Origin: a virus
Length of the DNA stretch: 41,578 nt
IMG/VR virus record: IMGVR_UViG_3300025168_000188
Span: 1-41,578 of that record
Reading direction: 5' to 3' (one strand)
Each line of letters begins with the position of its first letter. Position 1 is the stretch's first letter. Below the pieces are notes generated by a model. The model searched no databases and had not been told where the DNA came from. It worked only from the letters and a program-made list of their open reading frames with translations. A program made the position numbers and the translations under genes. This document shows positions 17,422 through 26,750 of this stretch, piece after piece.

Positions 17422-18108
17422 ATGAAAACACTACTAGGCTATACATTTGAAGATGGGACTAAATCATCAGGCCCTAACTATAACGGCTACTATATGGGCC
17501 AAGATAATTCTCTTATGGGTATGCAAACTGGCGGAATGGCTAGGTTAGCTCAAGCTAGGCAAAAAAGAAAAGATGATGATTTATTTTCAGCTAGAGAAAG
17601 GGCTGAAGCTAAACGTCAAGGAAAGTCTAGTTTATTTGGTGGTATCGGAAGGTCACTTGGATCTTTAGCTGGTTCTGTTTTCGGCCCAGCGGGAACTGCT
17701 GCGGGTTCTTATTTAGGAGCTAAAATAGGAAGAGGTTTAAGTGGTGCGGGAAAAGGAATTAGTGAGAAAGAAGCTACAAGAGGTACTGTATATAAGCAAG
17801 ATAGATTTAAAGATATTAGCAAAGCTAGTAAAGCATTTGACAAACAGCAAAGAACTAAAGATTTAATGTCTGCGGGCACTGCTGGTGTAACAGCGGGGGT
17901 TGGTGATGGAGGATTCTATGGGAGTATAAATAGAGCCGCAAATCCAGTTCCTTTTAGTTCAACTTTTGGTCAAGCAGCTGCTTCATCGATAGGAACTCTT
18001 GGTATGACACCCGCTATTTCAATGCCGCCTGTTAATTTATACAGAAACGCAGGGTTTAGTATGACAACTCCTGCTTTTAATGGGTACACTCCGCCTTTTG
18101 GTGGATAA
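17422..18108 (+). CDS. Gly/Ala-rich putative internal virion protein
   Basis: This 228-residue protein contains a Gly/Ala-rich, membrane-friendly segment (SLGSLAGSVFGPAGTAAGSYLGAKIGRGLSGAGKG, about 75-110), as in phage ejection proteins that enter membranes. The N-terminus carries MQTGGMARLAQARQ, resembling the GG-x-[VA] motif of neighbouring proteins. The C-terminus is Pro/Gly/Asn rich. CGGAGAATAAT before the ATG is a strong ribosome site. Ejection-protein role is inferred from composition. Confidence 0.55.
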   Translation: MKTLLGYTFEDGTKSSGPNYNGYYMGQDNSLMGMQTGGMARLAQARQKRKDDDLFSARERAEAKRQGKSSLFGGIGRSLGSLAGSVFGPAGTAAGSYLGAKIGRGLSGAGKGISEKEATRGTVYKQDRFKDISKASKAFDKQQRTKDLMSAGTAGVTAGVGDGGFYGSINRAANPVPFSSTFGQAAASSIGTLGMTPAISMPPVNLYRNAGFSMTTPAFNGYTPPFGG

Positions 18109-18121
18109 AGAAAGGTATATT

Positions 18122-19342
18122 ATGAATAATTTATTTTCAATGTTAAATAAACCTAAAAAGCAATCATTAGGTGATGGTATTGTTGGATACCAAAATGGTG
18201 GCTCAGTGTATACTCAAGTACCTATGTATGCACAAGCAAACCCTATAGACTATAACACAGAGACATACTTTAGTACTCCTAATTTTAACACAGAAGAAAA
18301 TCAAAACAGAGTAAGTAGAATGGAAACTGACTTAGCGGTTGCTAGGAATGAAAATAAACAGCAAGCACCATCTAGTCCCGAAGCTTTAGCTTTTATACAA
18401 GGAAACATGGGTCAACCGACTGGTTTAAATCTACTAAATCAATTAATTTCTTCTGGAGGCCCTGCTCAACCGCCTTACAGACAAGAAGGGCAAGGAGGAA
18501 TAGATATAAATCGAGACATTAACAGTTCTGTGCCTGTTTCTCCTGAGAGTAAACAAGAATCTCCTTTTTTAAATAACGCTGATACAGGGGCAGGTAACTT
18601 CTTAAGTAATTTAGGTAAAGGAGCAGGTAGCCTATTAAATAAATTTTCCAATATACCGAGCAGTGTTTACAAAGGATATACAGATATACAAAGAAAAGAT
18701 CGGTTAAAGACTTTATCTGATTTCTTAGTGTCTAGCCAAGGGGGGGTATCTGAGTCTGTTTTAGAGGCTTTATTTCCAGAAGAAAAAAGCAAACCTATGC
18801 AAATGGGTGGCCCCGTATATAACTATGAGGAAGGGGGAGCTACTTCTTTAGATCAAGCTCTTGGTAACATTGGTGTTAATTTGACAGAAGATCAACTAAA
18901 ATTAATGCAAGGGTATGACATTGGGACAGAGGAACGAGATATTAGAGTAGGAGGTCAAAGAGGTTTACAAAAATTAACACAAAATCAAATGGCTCAAAGT
19001 GCTCAATCTGGTTTTGCAGGTGCCGGTGTAAGTCCAATGGCAAGGCAAGACATTATCTCAGATGTTGAAAGTATGCAAGACAAGAGCAGAAGAGCGTACC
19101 AAGAGAGAGTCACTGGTGATATTGCTGATTTAGTAGCTGGAGGTGCTAATGTAAACTTTGGAGATAGTGGGGTTGGTAATAATGTTGTTTTTGATCAAAA
19201 TGTAGGCGGTTCTAGAACAAATCCAGATACAGGGGCTCTTGAATATTGGAATGGAAGTACATGGGTTCCTAGTTACACTCAAGCAGTAGAAGAAGGCAGA
19301 AGCAATTACGATGCTGGAATGGGCGATAGTTTTCAAACTTAA
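18122..19342 (+). CDS. Putative internal virion protein with GG motifs
   Basis: The ATG at 18122 is chosen because AAGAAAGG lies just upstream and upstream codons overlap the preceding gene. The 406-residue product has the YQNGGSV motif near residue 25, and MGGPVYNYEEGGA near the middle. There is a Gly/Leu/Ser segment (NFLSNLGKGAGSLLNKFSNIP) that could be amphipathic. Gln, Asn and Ser are enriched. No enzymatic motif is visible. Its GG motifs link it to the proteins at 650 and 17422. Confidence 0.55.
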   Translation: MNNLFSMLNKPKKQSLGDGIVGYQNGGSVYTQVPMYAQANPIDYNTETYFSTPNFNTEENQNRVSRMETDLAVARNENKQQAPSSPEALAFIQGNMGQPTGLNLLNQLISSGGPAQPPYRQEGQGGIDINRDINSSVPVSPESKQESPFLNNADTGAGNFLSNLGKGAGSLLNKFSNIPSSVYKGYTDIQRKDRLKTLSDFLVSSQGGVSESVLEALFPEEKSKPMQMGGPVYNYEEGGATSLDQALGNIGVNLTEDQLKLMQGYDIGTEERDIRVGGQRGLQKLTQNQMAQSAQSGFAGAGVSPMARQDIISDVESMQDKSRRAYQERVTGDIADLVAGGANVNFGDSGVGNNVVFDQNVGGSRTNPDTGALEYWNGSTWVPSYTQAVEEGRSNYDAGMGDSFQT

Positions 19343-19363
19343 AGACAATAACAGGAATTAGTT

Positions 19364-20995
19364 ATGGCAAATGGAAGAAGAAATAGAAGTATATATGATT
19401 CAATGTATGCACCAAGTCCTTTAGAGGATTTACTAGCCTCAATACCCGACAAGCTTATTGAAATGGATAGGAATCGACTTCAGAAAAAGAAATATCAAGA
19501 TGCCCTTACACAACAAAAATTTAACAATGATAGGCTTATGGAAAACGATAAGTTTACTAGGGAGAAATACGAAAAAAATCAAGAAGATAAAGAATTTAAC
19601 AGGATATTTAATGCTTTAACGGATCCTAAACAAAAGGCTATGTTTTTAAGAAGAAACAAGAAGAATGATGAGGCCCTTATGTTTGAGAAGGAGGCTGCCG
19701 GTAATGACGAAATAGGAAATAAATGGTCATCAGCCAAGAATCAGATACAAAGAACAAATAACACATGGGAAAAAGATGCAATTTTAAGTAGTTTTAGTAA
19801 AAAATACAGTGACAATCCTTATTATAAGTCAGTATCTCTAGAATATGAATCTTATCTTAAAGATAATATGAAGGATATAAATAATTTTGGTGATGGTTCT
19901 ACCGAACCTTCTAATTGGGAAGGGCCCAATAGCGAAAAAGACAAAGAGGCCTATAGTAGCCTTTTAAGCCTTCAAAAAGAAGTATATAATCAAATTTCAA
20001 AAATAAAAACCGATCTTATACCAATGGAAGGTAATCCTTCATACTCTAAATTTTATAATGAAAAAGTAAAAAGTATTGAAGCCTTGGAGAATCAAAGGAA
20101 ACTTATCTCTACCGATAAGGTAAATCTTAGTAAAAAATACAGAAGAGAAAATAAAGAAGAATACAACATAAGAAAAGCTGATGAAAGAAATACTCCTTTA
20201 TCTACAAGTATTGCAAGACCCGGAACATTCGAATATGAACAGGCAGTAGCTGCAATGACATCTGAAGATCAAGAAAAGGCCTTAGTATCACGAAAAATTA
20301 ATGAAGATAATATTGCAAGCCTATATAACTTCAACGAAGAAATCAATGAAAATAATGTTGCAAAAATAGAAAACAATGTGAATAAAGATTTAGATTTAAT
20401 TTTAAGTGACAAAGTAGAAGGTGAAGAAGTAGTAGCCAATGATCCAGCGGCAAACCTTCTGAGAAAAGTTGGAGTGAACACACTACAAGCAGGGTCACCG
20501 AGTCAGGTAGTTGTAGACACCAGTGAAACAAAACCAGTAATTGAAGAAGTAGAGATACCTCAAGATGGAGTTAGTGATGAATCTGTAGGTGAACAAATTG
20601 GTGTTACTGATCAAAATGTATATAACCCTCCGGGAATTAAAAGAAATGAGGTTCCTAGAAAATATAAAAACGCTACTGAATCAGCTGGTAAAAGCTTAGC
20701 AAAATCCTTTAAAAGAATTAAAAAACAACAAGATATCGTAAACTACAATAGAACAATTAACAGCTCTTATGGCAATAAAAGGCTTAATTCCTTAAAAGAT
20801 AGTTTTAGAAAAGACACTACAGGTATTTATGATGCTGATGCAAAAAGATTTAAGTATGTTATGAATGAAGAATATTCGGACTCTAATTCTTTTGAAGATA
20901 GTCTTTTGAGGTATCCAGAATTAAATGGTTTCACTAATAGAGCGGAAGTTCAAGAGTTTTTAGATTTTATGAGCCAACTAAACAATTCTGTTTAA
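19364..20995 (+). CDS. Charged alpha-helical putative internal virion protein
   Basis: This 543-residue protein is very rich in Lys, Glu, Asn and Asp with long helices (NRLQKKKYQDALTQQKFNND; RENKEEYNIRKADERN). No catalytic pattern or membrane segment is visible. Its place between the GG-motif protein and the 1315-residue protein, with the same strand and tight spacing, suggests a cofactor of the ejection apparatus. Function unknown. Confidence 0.55.
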   Translation: MANGRRNRSIYDSMYAPSPLEDLLASIPDKLIEMDRNRLQKKKYQDALTQQKFNNDRLMENDKFTREKYEKNQEDKEFNRIFNALTDPKQKAMFLRRNKKNDEALMFEKEAAGNDEIGNKWSSAKNQIQRTNNTWEKDAILSSFSKKYSDNPYYKSVSLEYESYLKDNMKDINNFGDGSTEPSNWEGPNSEKDKEAYSSLLSLQKEVYNQISKIKTDLIPMEGNPSYSKFYNEKVKSIEALENQRKLISTDKVNLSKKYRRENKEEYNIRKADERNTPLSTSIARPGTFEYEQAVAAMTSEDQEKALVSRKINEDNIASLYNFNEEINENNVAKIENNVNKDLDLILSDKVEGEEVVANDPAANLLRKVGVNTLQAGSPSQVVVDTSETKPVIEEVEIPQDGVSDESVGEQIGVTDQNVYNPPGIKRNEVPRKYKNATESAGKSLAKSFKRIKKQQDIVNYNRTINSSYGNKRLNSLKDSFRKDTTGIYDADAKRFKYVMNEEYSDSNSFEDSLLRYPELNGFTNRAEVQEFLDFMSQLNNSV

Positions 20996-21025
20996 GTTTA
21001 ATTTTATTGTATTAAAAACATATAA

Positions 21026-24000
21026 ATGTCAATAAACCAAAACAACTTTACATTATACTCAAATACTTTAAATAAAGTTTTATCTGACCCTAATCAAGTC
21101 AATGACTTAGAATTTCAAAGACTACAAGAAACTTCTGATTACTTAGAAGAACAGTCAAAGCCTGATGCTGATGTCTTTGACAAGTATTCTTATGCTAAAA
21201 GATTAGATTATGAGAACTCTGAGGTTAGAAAGTCTTCCGAGGATGAAGAGCTGTACGGGTTTATACCCGGTGATATATTACCAAAATGGGTAAAGAAAGG
21301 TTATAACGATAGTATAACTGGACTTGCTGACCAAATATATAATGGTAAGCAAAGATTCGATTTAGGCGATTATGGAGAAAAGGATTTACCTTTTTTAGAG
21401 GATATTGGTGCAACTTTAATTAGCTTTATACAACCATTAGACTTTGTAGCTATGGCAGCCGGTGGAGGTGTAGCTTCTGCCCCAGCTAGAATGGCTACTA
21501 AGAGTGCGATAATGAAAAGCATTGCTAAAAGCGGTTTGAAGAAGAAGGCGAATACTAAAGTTGTCGAAGCCTTAATGAAAACCGAAGCGAACAGGGCCGC
21601 TAATCTATTAATGCAAAATGGAGTTAAAAGAAATTTAGCTGAAAAGGCAGTAAAAAAAGCTATGCCTAGAGTCCTTCATCAGGCTAGGGATATAGCATTA
21701 GGTGGAGCTGGTGGATTAGGCTTTTATTCTGGATTGCAGACTGCGATGGGACAACAAGCCAATGAAGGTGATTTTGAAGTTGCATTAGCACTTAAGGAAG
21801 CGGCTAAGGGGGCTTTTTTAGGTTCAGTAACCGCCCCAACTGGAGTCCTTTTAAAGGGAGCAATGAAACCAACAACAACTGCTTTAGGTAAAATAGCTCA
21901 AGAGACAGCAGCAAAAGCAATTGAAACAACAACATTTGGTACGGCATCACCTCTTTTGTCTGGTGAGATTCCTAAATTAAAAGATTATGCTCATGCAGCT
22001 GGAGTAATAGGAGGCTTAACAGCCCAAAAGAAAGCGTTAAAATATGCTAAAAAAGGATTTAGGACATTAACAAAGCAAAGAGAATTAGAAGGGACTACAG
22101 TTACATCTGAAGAACTTGCAAAACAAATGAGAAAAGGAATAGAATCAAAATCTATTTTTACCAATAAGAAAGGAGAAGCTTTTAGGAAAGTAAAGTTTAA
22201 TAACAGAAAAGAAACTGTATCGATGCAGTCGATAAAAACAAAAGAAAAAAGTACTTTATCGTATCAAGAGTTCAATGAAGGTGTTTTTAAAGACCAAGGA
22301 AAAGCAATTACTGAATCTGGATTATCTCAATCTAGGAGGGGTGGTATTTTTGCAGCTAAGAAAAAATTAAACATGGGTATACAAGAGTTTAGGAGGATTA
22401 TTAAAGCTTCTAAATATACAGAAGGTGACCCTATCCTAAAAGAAAAAGTAATAAAGGGAACTAAGACAAAAACAGGATCAACAGGTTTATCTTCTTTAAA
22501 TAGGGTAGAACAATTAGGTGTTTTACAAGAGATGAGACATCGCCTAAGAGTAGAAACTTTGAATAAAGAATTTAAAGCAGCAGGTGTAGAAAATGTTTTA
22601 TCTTCGCAAAACTATTTAGACAGACTAACTCCAGAGTTTATAAAGAGGTCTAAGTATAGAATCGACAAAACATCTGTTGGTAAACTATCTATTTCAGATA
22701 TGGATAACGCAAACGCAAGAGAGTTTACATTAATAGGTGAGGGAGTCCAAAAGTTTTTTAATGCTGGTTTACTTAAGCAAGGAGTTGGTAAAATAAACCT
22801 ATTTGGTAAGACTCTATATAAAGGTAGCCGTAAAGAAAAAAACCTTAAGGAGAAGTATGAAGAACTAGGGAAAAAGCTAGAGAATCCCAAGTTTAAAAAC
22901 GACCCTGAAGTAAAAGAATATAGAAAAATATTAGACTGGATGTGGGAGACGGCTACAAAAAGCGGAATAGACTTAGGCCCTAGAGAAAATTTTTATTTCC
23001 CTAAGATGTTTAAAAAAGAATACTTGCAAGCCTTTGCAAAAGACTTAGCTAAAATAGGCGAGATACATCCTGAATTAGTAATGAATAAGAATCTACAAAC
23101 ATCAAAACCCTTTGCCAAAACTGTTAAAAATTTAATTAAAAAAGATTTCTTTGATCAAAAGACAGTTGAGGCTTTAAAAGCTATAGCTAGTAGATCAACA
23201 GTAAAAGATAAGGATATGGCAATTGCTAGTGCTATCAGTAAGCTACATCGAAATACTAAATCAGGTTTTGGTGATAGGAATAAGAATTTAGAAATGGCTA
23301 GAAAAGCCGACATCTTATTTGATAAAGAAAGTCCTGTCTTTGAAAGAGATGCTAGAGTTGTACTAACCAAATACCTAAATCAATGGGGTAAAAGAGTTGC
23401 TTTCGTAGAAAATTTTGGTGATAACGGCCAAGTTATGTTAGATAGAATAGGTGCTATAAACAAAAAAGCTAAAATGTTAAAAAAAGATGGTAAAATAAAA
23501 GAGTCTAATGTCCTAAAAGAACAGGCAAACGCTTTAAAACAAGTTTTTATGTCCTTAACAAATGAAATAGAAACGGATCCCTCTTACAACTGGATAAGTG
23601 CTAGAGCTAGAAGATATTGGAATGAAATCGTTAACTTTGAAGTGGGCACAAAGATTGGTTTAGGCTTTGCCACCATTCCTAACTTTACTCAAATGGGGGT
23701 ATCGACTGCTGTCAAAGCGGGTTATTACCCAATGATAAAAGCAATTTATTTACTTTCTAGACCAACAGAAGAGGGTCGAAAGTACCGGTCTTTAGTTAGG
23801 CAGTCAGGAGTAACTAGTCTTTCTATATTTGAAATGTTACAAGGATTTGCTCCTACTGACTCTCTTTTAAGTAAGTTTGCAGACTTTACCACAACATACA
23901 GTGGCTTCCAGAAAATAAACAGAATCAATCAATTAGTATCAGCTGCTACAGCTAAAGAATGGATAGGCTTACTTCAAAAAACAGCAAAGGGTGAAGGGTT

Positions 24001-24973
24001 AGGAAGATTCGAAGCTAGAAGAAACTGGGCTCAATTAAACTTGCAAGACTTGGGGATAACAGATTTTAAAAATATTACAGAAAGACAGAAACTTGAAGCC
24101 ATGTTTAAGTTCGCTAGGGATTCCCAATTACAAAGAAATGTACTAGAAGAACCATTGGCTTTTAACGACCCTAGGTTTAGACCTTTCTTTTTATTTAAAA
24201 AGTTTGGATACAAACAGACTAACTGGATAAAAGACAATTTAACAGCTGAAGTTAAAAGAGGTAATTTACTTCCGATACTAAGACTAGGTGCAGCCGGTAT
24301 GATCGGAGGGGAATTAATATTATGGTCTAAAGATAAAATATCTGAACTACTATCTGGTCAACCTGTATATGATGAAAACAATTATCTATTTCCCTTTTTA
24401 AAGGAAGGGACTCCTATGGGTGCAGACACTGAGGAAGATATGTCTAAGTTTACTATGGATGACTTTCTTGATAGGGTTTCATCGGTCGGGGCCTTTGGAG
24501 TTATTACAGACATTGTAGCAAATGAAAATAGATTAAGAGCTTTAGAGTTTGCTTTTATGCCTGCTATTATACAGGATTTAGATAAAGTTTGGGATGCTTC
24601 TCAGCGTACTATTGAAGACATGGGTGAGTACGGCACATTAGGATCTTTGCAGAGATTACCTAAATACCTAGGCCCTTTACTTGGTACCATTACTAGAAGA
24701 GTGATATCTAGGGGTGAGACAGCCGGGCAGAAACAAACTTCAATTACATATCGAAAAGGATTAACTAAAAGTAAGATACTAGATGCTCTTATAGATGGTG
24801 ATAGTAATAAAGCTAGCAGATTGGTTAACGCTTGGAATAAAACTTACGGAGAGTATGTTGGTGTTTCTAGAAGTGGTAATCCTGTTTATGGAGCAATATT
24901 TGCTGAAGACATATCGAATAAAGTTATAACAGATCGAATTATTAGTAAGGCAAGAAAAAGAGCAAACCCTTAA
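21026..24973 (+). CDS. Large internal virion/ejection protein, 1315 residues
   Basis: This is the largest protein of the genome and the last late gene. The N-terminal fifth has a hydrophobic, Gly/Ala-rich stretch (IGATLISFIQPLDFVAMAAG; then DIALGGAGGLGFYSGLQTAM) of the type that may insert in membranes. The remainder is long, basic and alpha-helical. No lysozyme or transglycosylase motif was seen. Size, position and composition match phage ejection proteins (compare T7 gp16-like proteins by role, not sequence). There is no clear ribosome site before the ATG. Its last codons overlap the minus-strand gene at 24970 by 4 bases, so the late and early units meet tail to tail. Confidence 0.6.
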   Translation: MSINQNNFTLYSNTLNKVLSDPNQVNDLEFQRLQETSDYLEEQSKPDADVFDKYSYAKRLDYENSEVRKSSEDEELYGFIPGDILPKWVKKGYNDSITGLADQIYNGKQRFDLGDYGEKDLPFLEDIGATLISFIQPLDFVAMAAGGGVASAPARMATKSAIMKSIAKSGLKKKANTKVVEALMKTEANRAANLLMQNGVKRNLAEKAVKKAMPRVLHQARDIALGGAGGLGFYSGLQTAMGQQANEGDFEVALALKEAAKGAFLGSVTAPTGVLLKGAMKPTTTALGKIAQETAAKAIETTTFGTASPLLSGEIPKLKDYAHAAGVIGGLTAQKKALKYAKKGFRTLTKQRELEGTTVTSEELAKQMRKGIESKSIFTNKKGEAFRKVKFNNRKETVSMQSIKTKEKSTLSYQEFNEGVFKDQGKAITESGLSQSRRGGIFAAKKKLNMGIQEFRRIIKASKYTEGDPILKEKVIKGTKTKTGSTGLSSLNRVEQLGVLQEMRHRLRVETLNKEFKAAGVENVLSSQNYLDRLTPEFIKRSKYRIDKTSVGKLSISDMDNANAREFTLIGEGVQKFFNAGLLKQGVGKINLFGKTLYKGSRKEKNLKEKYEELGKKLENPKFKNDPEVKEYRKILDWMWETATKSGIDLGPRENFYFPKMFKKEYLQAFAKDLAKIGEIHPELVMNKNLQTSKPFAKTVKNLIKKDFFDQKTVEALKAIASRSTVKDKDMAIASAISKLHRNTKSGFGDRNKNLEMARKADILFDKESPVFERDARVVLTKYLNQWGKRVAFVENFGDNGQVMLDRIGAINKKAKMLKKDGKIKESNVLKEQANALKQVFMSLTNEIETDPSYNWISARARRYWNEIVNFEVGTKIGLGFATIPNFTQMGVSTAVKAGYYPMIKAIYLLSRPTEEGRKYRSLVRQSGVTSLSIFEMLQGFAPTDSLLSKFADFTTTYSGFQKINRINQLVSAATAKEWIGLLQKTAKGEGLGRFEARRNWAQLNLQDLGITDFKNITERQKLEAMFKFARDSQLQRNVLEEPLAFNDPRFRPFFLFKKFGYKQTNWIKDNLTAEVKRGNLLPILRLGAAGMIGGELILWSKDKISELLSGQPVYDENNYLFPFLKEGTPMGADTEEDMSKFTMDDFLDRVSSVGAFGVITDIVANENRLRALEFAFMPAIIQDLDKVWDASQRTIEDMGEYGTLGSLQRLPKYLGPLLGTITRRVISRGETAGQKQTSITYRKGLTKSKILDALIDGDSNKASRLVNAWNKTYGEYVGVSRSGNPVYGAIFAEDISNKVITDRIISKARKRANP

Positions 24974-25185
24974 AGAGCTGCTATATTTAGAATAGTTAGT
25001 TCTTCTAATATCTGATGTTTCCAACAGTATACGCTACCACTCTCAATATTTTTATACCAATGTTCTGTTCCTGTAGTATCAATAACTTGATCTAATACTG
25101 TTTCTTTTGGATCTTCCATAATACTCACATTCTTATTAAATGAAGAGATAGAGAACAAAAGTATTAAAATTATAAGTTTTTCCAT
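24970..25185 (-). CDS. Small predicted secreted/lipid-free signal-peptide protein
   Basis: This 71-residue protein has a hydrophobic start (EKLIILILLFSISSF) that looks like a signal peptide or membrane anchor. A short acidic section follows, then GTEHWYKNIESGSVYCWKHQILEEL. No family recognised. It converges with the end of the large ejection-protein gene, overlapping it by 4 bases, and is the last gene of the minus-strand cluster. Confidence 0.5.
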   Translation of the reverse strand: MEKLIILILLFSISSFNKNVSIMEDPKETVLDQVIDTTGTEHWYKNIESGSVYCWKHQILEELTILNIAAL

Positions 25186-25223
25186 ATGAAAACTTATACA
25201 TAAAGATATAGATTACAATAGCT

Positions 25224-25424
25224 TTATTTATTTAAATCTAACATCTTATTCTTCATTTCTTTTGCGTAGTCGGGATGACCGATAGAATCCCAAAATTCAG
25301 ATAGTTTTTTTAAGTACTTTTTTTCCGATATAGTTTTGGCGTACCTAAGTCTTATTATTTTCATAAACTTTTCTTGTTCATCAGCGGTAAAATATAAATG
25401 TTTTTGACTGTCCCATATATCCAT
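25224..25424 (-). CDS. Hypothetical protein, 66 residues
   Basis: A charged, helical protein (YFTADEQEKFMKIIRLRYAK; KKYLKKLSEFWDSIG). No family recognised. The start is a TAATG overlap with the gene upstream on this strand (25424-25669), a coupled pair. Confidence 0.6.
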   Translation of the reverse strand: MDIWDSQKHLYFTADEQEKFMKIIRLRYAKTISEKKYLKKLSEFWDSIGHPDYAKEMKNKMLDLNK

Positions 25425-25669
25425 TATTTAAATCCTCCAGATAAAAATCTCGTTTGATATTCTATATTCTTTTTCTTTGCCCAAGTAGTTCGTTGGGATT
25501 TTGTCATTTTCAACCAACACTCTTCCAGTCCCTCAACTCTTGTATCGAAACCTGTACTTACACCACAAAATAACTTTTCTACCTCGTCATATTTTTTTGT
25601 CATAGGATTATATGTGTCTTTTGCACAAAAAGGACATATCTTATTCGTCTTAGTACAGACTTCAAACAA
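25424..25669 (-). CDS. Hypothetical Cys-motif protein, TTG start
   Basis: This 81-residue protein has a CPFC pair at about residues 12-15, a candidate zinc site, plus later Cys (FCGVSTG, EECWLK). No ATG exists upstream of the conserved-looking part, so a TTG at 25669 is used. A possible ribosome site, AAGGTG, lies 10 bases upstream, but the same bases pair in a hairpin. The C-terminus is basic (WAKKKNIEYQTRFLSGG). Confidence 0.55.
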   Translation of the reverse strand: MFEVCTKTNKICPFCAKDTYNPMTKKYDEVEKLFCGVSTGFDTRVEGLEECWLKMTKSQRTTWAKKKNIEYQTRFLSGGFK

Positions 25670-25679
25670 AATTCAATTT

Positions 25680-25696
25680 CACCTTAAAAAAAGGTG
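25680..25696 (-). promoter_or_regulatory. Hairpin sequestering the ribosome site of 25424-25669
   Basis: On the minus strand CACCTT, five Ts and AAGGTG form a 6-bp stem with a 5-base loop. The 3' arm, AAGGTG, is the only ribosome-site-like sequence before the TTG start at 25669. It is not followed by a T run on the minus strand, so a terminator is unlikely. Pairing would reduce translation; that is inference. Confidence 0.5.
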
Positions 25697-25819
25697 CCTA
25701 GGTTGACGTATATATGCATAATACTCTTTTTTGGATAGTAAGTATGATTAAAAATAATACAGATAATAGCAGGCGATTAGACCCACTATTAACTGTATCG
25801 ATATTAAAGTACTTCTTTT

Positions 25820-26032
25820 TTAGAAAAGCACCTCTTCTTTGCTCTTTGGGGTTTGGAATTTACCACTTAAGTAGCGTTTTCCTTCTTTGTTAGTGTTTAT
25901 CCACATAGAAGCATCTAATTGTACACCATTTACTTTCGCTTTTCCGGTGTAGTCAGGTTTTTTATCACCTTCGTTTTTGTATGCGTTCTTCCATAGATTC
26001 ATACTATCGTCTTTCATTTCGAAATCAGCCAT
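25820..26032 (-). CDS. Small protein, DUF736-like appearance
   Basis: This 70-residue protein has the pattern KPDYTGKAKVNGVQLDASMWINTNKEGKRYLSGKFQ, which reads like a compact beta-rich nucleic-acid-related fold and reminds me of DUF736-type proteins, without certainty. AAAAAGGAGAGATC before the ATG is a strong ribosome site. The upstream 26-base leader also ends a possible short ORF. Confidence 0.55.
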   Translation of the reverse strand: MADFEMKDDSMNLWKNAYKNEGDKKPDYTGKAKVNGVQLDASMWINTNKEGKRYLSGKFQTPKSKEEVLF

Positions 26033-26100
26033 GATCTCTCCTTTTTAATTGTGTAGATAAAGGGATACAGTTCTTTCTGCTCTCGCATTTCGTTTATCAT
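26014..26100 (-). CDS. Possible 28-residue leader peptide
   Basis: The ATG at 26100 is part of an ATGA overlap with the stop at 26097-26099 of the reading frame described for 26097-26284. The peptide (MINEMREQKELYPFIYTIKK and so on) runs 19 bases into the gene at 26032. It has no recognised family. It is listed because of the coupled start only. Confidence 0.3.
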   Translation of the reverse strand: MINEMREQKELYPFIYTIKKERSWLISK

Positions 26101-26284
26101 GAAGCCACCCATGTTAACTCTGTATCCCAATATACTACTTGTTCTTTTTCTGATGCTTTAACCTTAAAAACATCATTCTTTTGTAGGCCGAGCCAGATAT
26201 TTTCAACCTATCTTCTTTATATAATTTTTCATAGAGTGCTAAGACTCCCGCTTTAGTGTATAAAGATTTATTATTTTCCTTCAT
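26097..26284 (-). pseudogene. Possible frameshifted small gene
   Basis: The ATG at 26284 overlaps the RuvC-like gene and opens MKENNKSLYTKAGVLALYEK, ending after 49 residues (stop at 26135). In the -1 frame, opening at the GAAAAT run near 26205, the codons read NIWLGLQKNDVFKVKASEKE, then QVVYWDTELTWVAS with a stop at 26097. The second frame looks more protein-like than the first frame's tail (LKISGSAYKRMMFLRL). It also ends at an ATGA overlap as real genes here do. A one-base deletion in the A run, or programmed -1 slippage, would join them into about 62 residues. Confidence 0.45.
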
Positions 26285-26750
26285 GTTCTTTCCCATAGAC
26301 ATTTATTAATATTGAATCGGCATTGTACAAAGTAACATTGCCACAGTTGATTGGTAAATATTCTTTTGCTATTTCTTTTAACTTGTTCTTTCTATCTTTT
26401 TTATCCTTTGGTAACCTGCCTTCTTTTGTTTGCTCTCCAAAGTATTTCATCCATCTTTGTGGAGACACTAAAACTGTTCTTATCTCCAGTGCTGAAAGTA
26501 TGCCTAGCCACTCTCCATAGTTTTGACCGAACTTAAAAGCAGAAGATCTAGCATCTGTAGGGAATGCGTGGACTTGTTCTATGTAAGCAACTGCTATTTT
26601 GCTTTCTCCATTTAAAAATATACCATTAACAACCTGACCCATTTCCTTTACTGTCTGGGGACATTTGGTATTTATTATTAATTCTTCATTGTATCGAACA
26701 CTTATAGCGCCACTTCTTCCGGGGTCAATACCTATTATAATTTTCTTCAT
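26271..26750 (-). CDS. RuvC-like Holliday-junction resolvase
   Basis: This 159-residue protein begins IIIGIDPGRSGAISV, the RuvC-type strand-1 motif with catalytic D9. E58 (YIEQVHA) is the second acidic residue and D145 in NADSILINVYG fits the C-terminal site. SPQRWMKYFG and KKDRKNKLKEIAKEYL are also typical of phage and bacterial RuvC-like enzymes. It would cut branched DNA before packaging or during recombination. The 3' end overlaps a small ORF that starts at 26284. The gene upstream on this strand (26747-26926) overlaps its start by 4 bases. Confidence 0.85.
   Translation of the reverse strand: MKKIIIGIDPGRSGAISVRYNEELIINTKCPQTVKEMGQVVNGIFLNGESKIAVAYIEQVHAFPTDARSSAFKFGQNYGEWLGILSALEIRTVLVSPQRWMKYFGEQTKEGRLPKDKKDRKNKLKEIAKEYLPINCGNVTLYNADSILINVYGKEHEGK

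Noticed and set aside
25700-25720. TTGACG and TAATAC promoter-like boxes on the plus strand
   Set aside because: The spacer is only 10 bases and no plus-strand gene follows.
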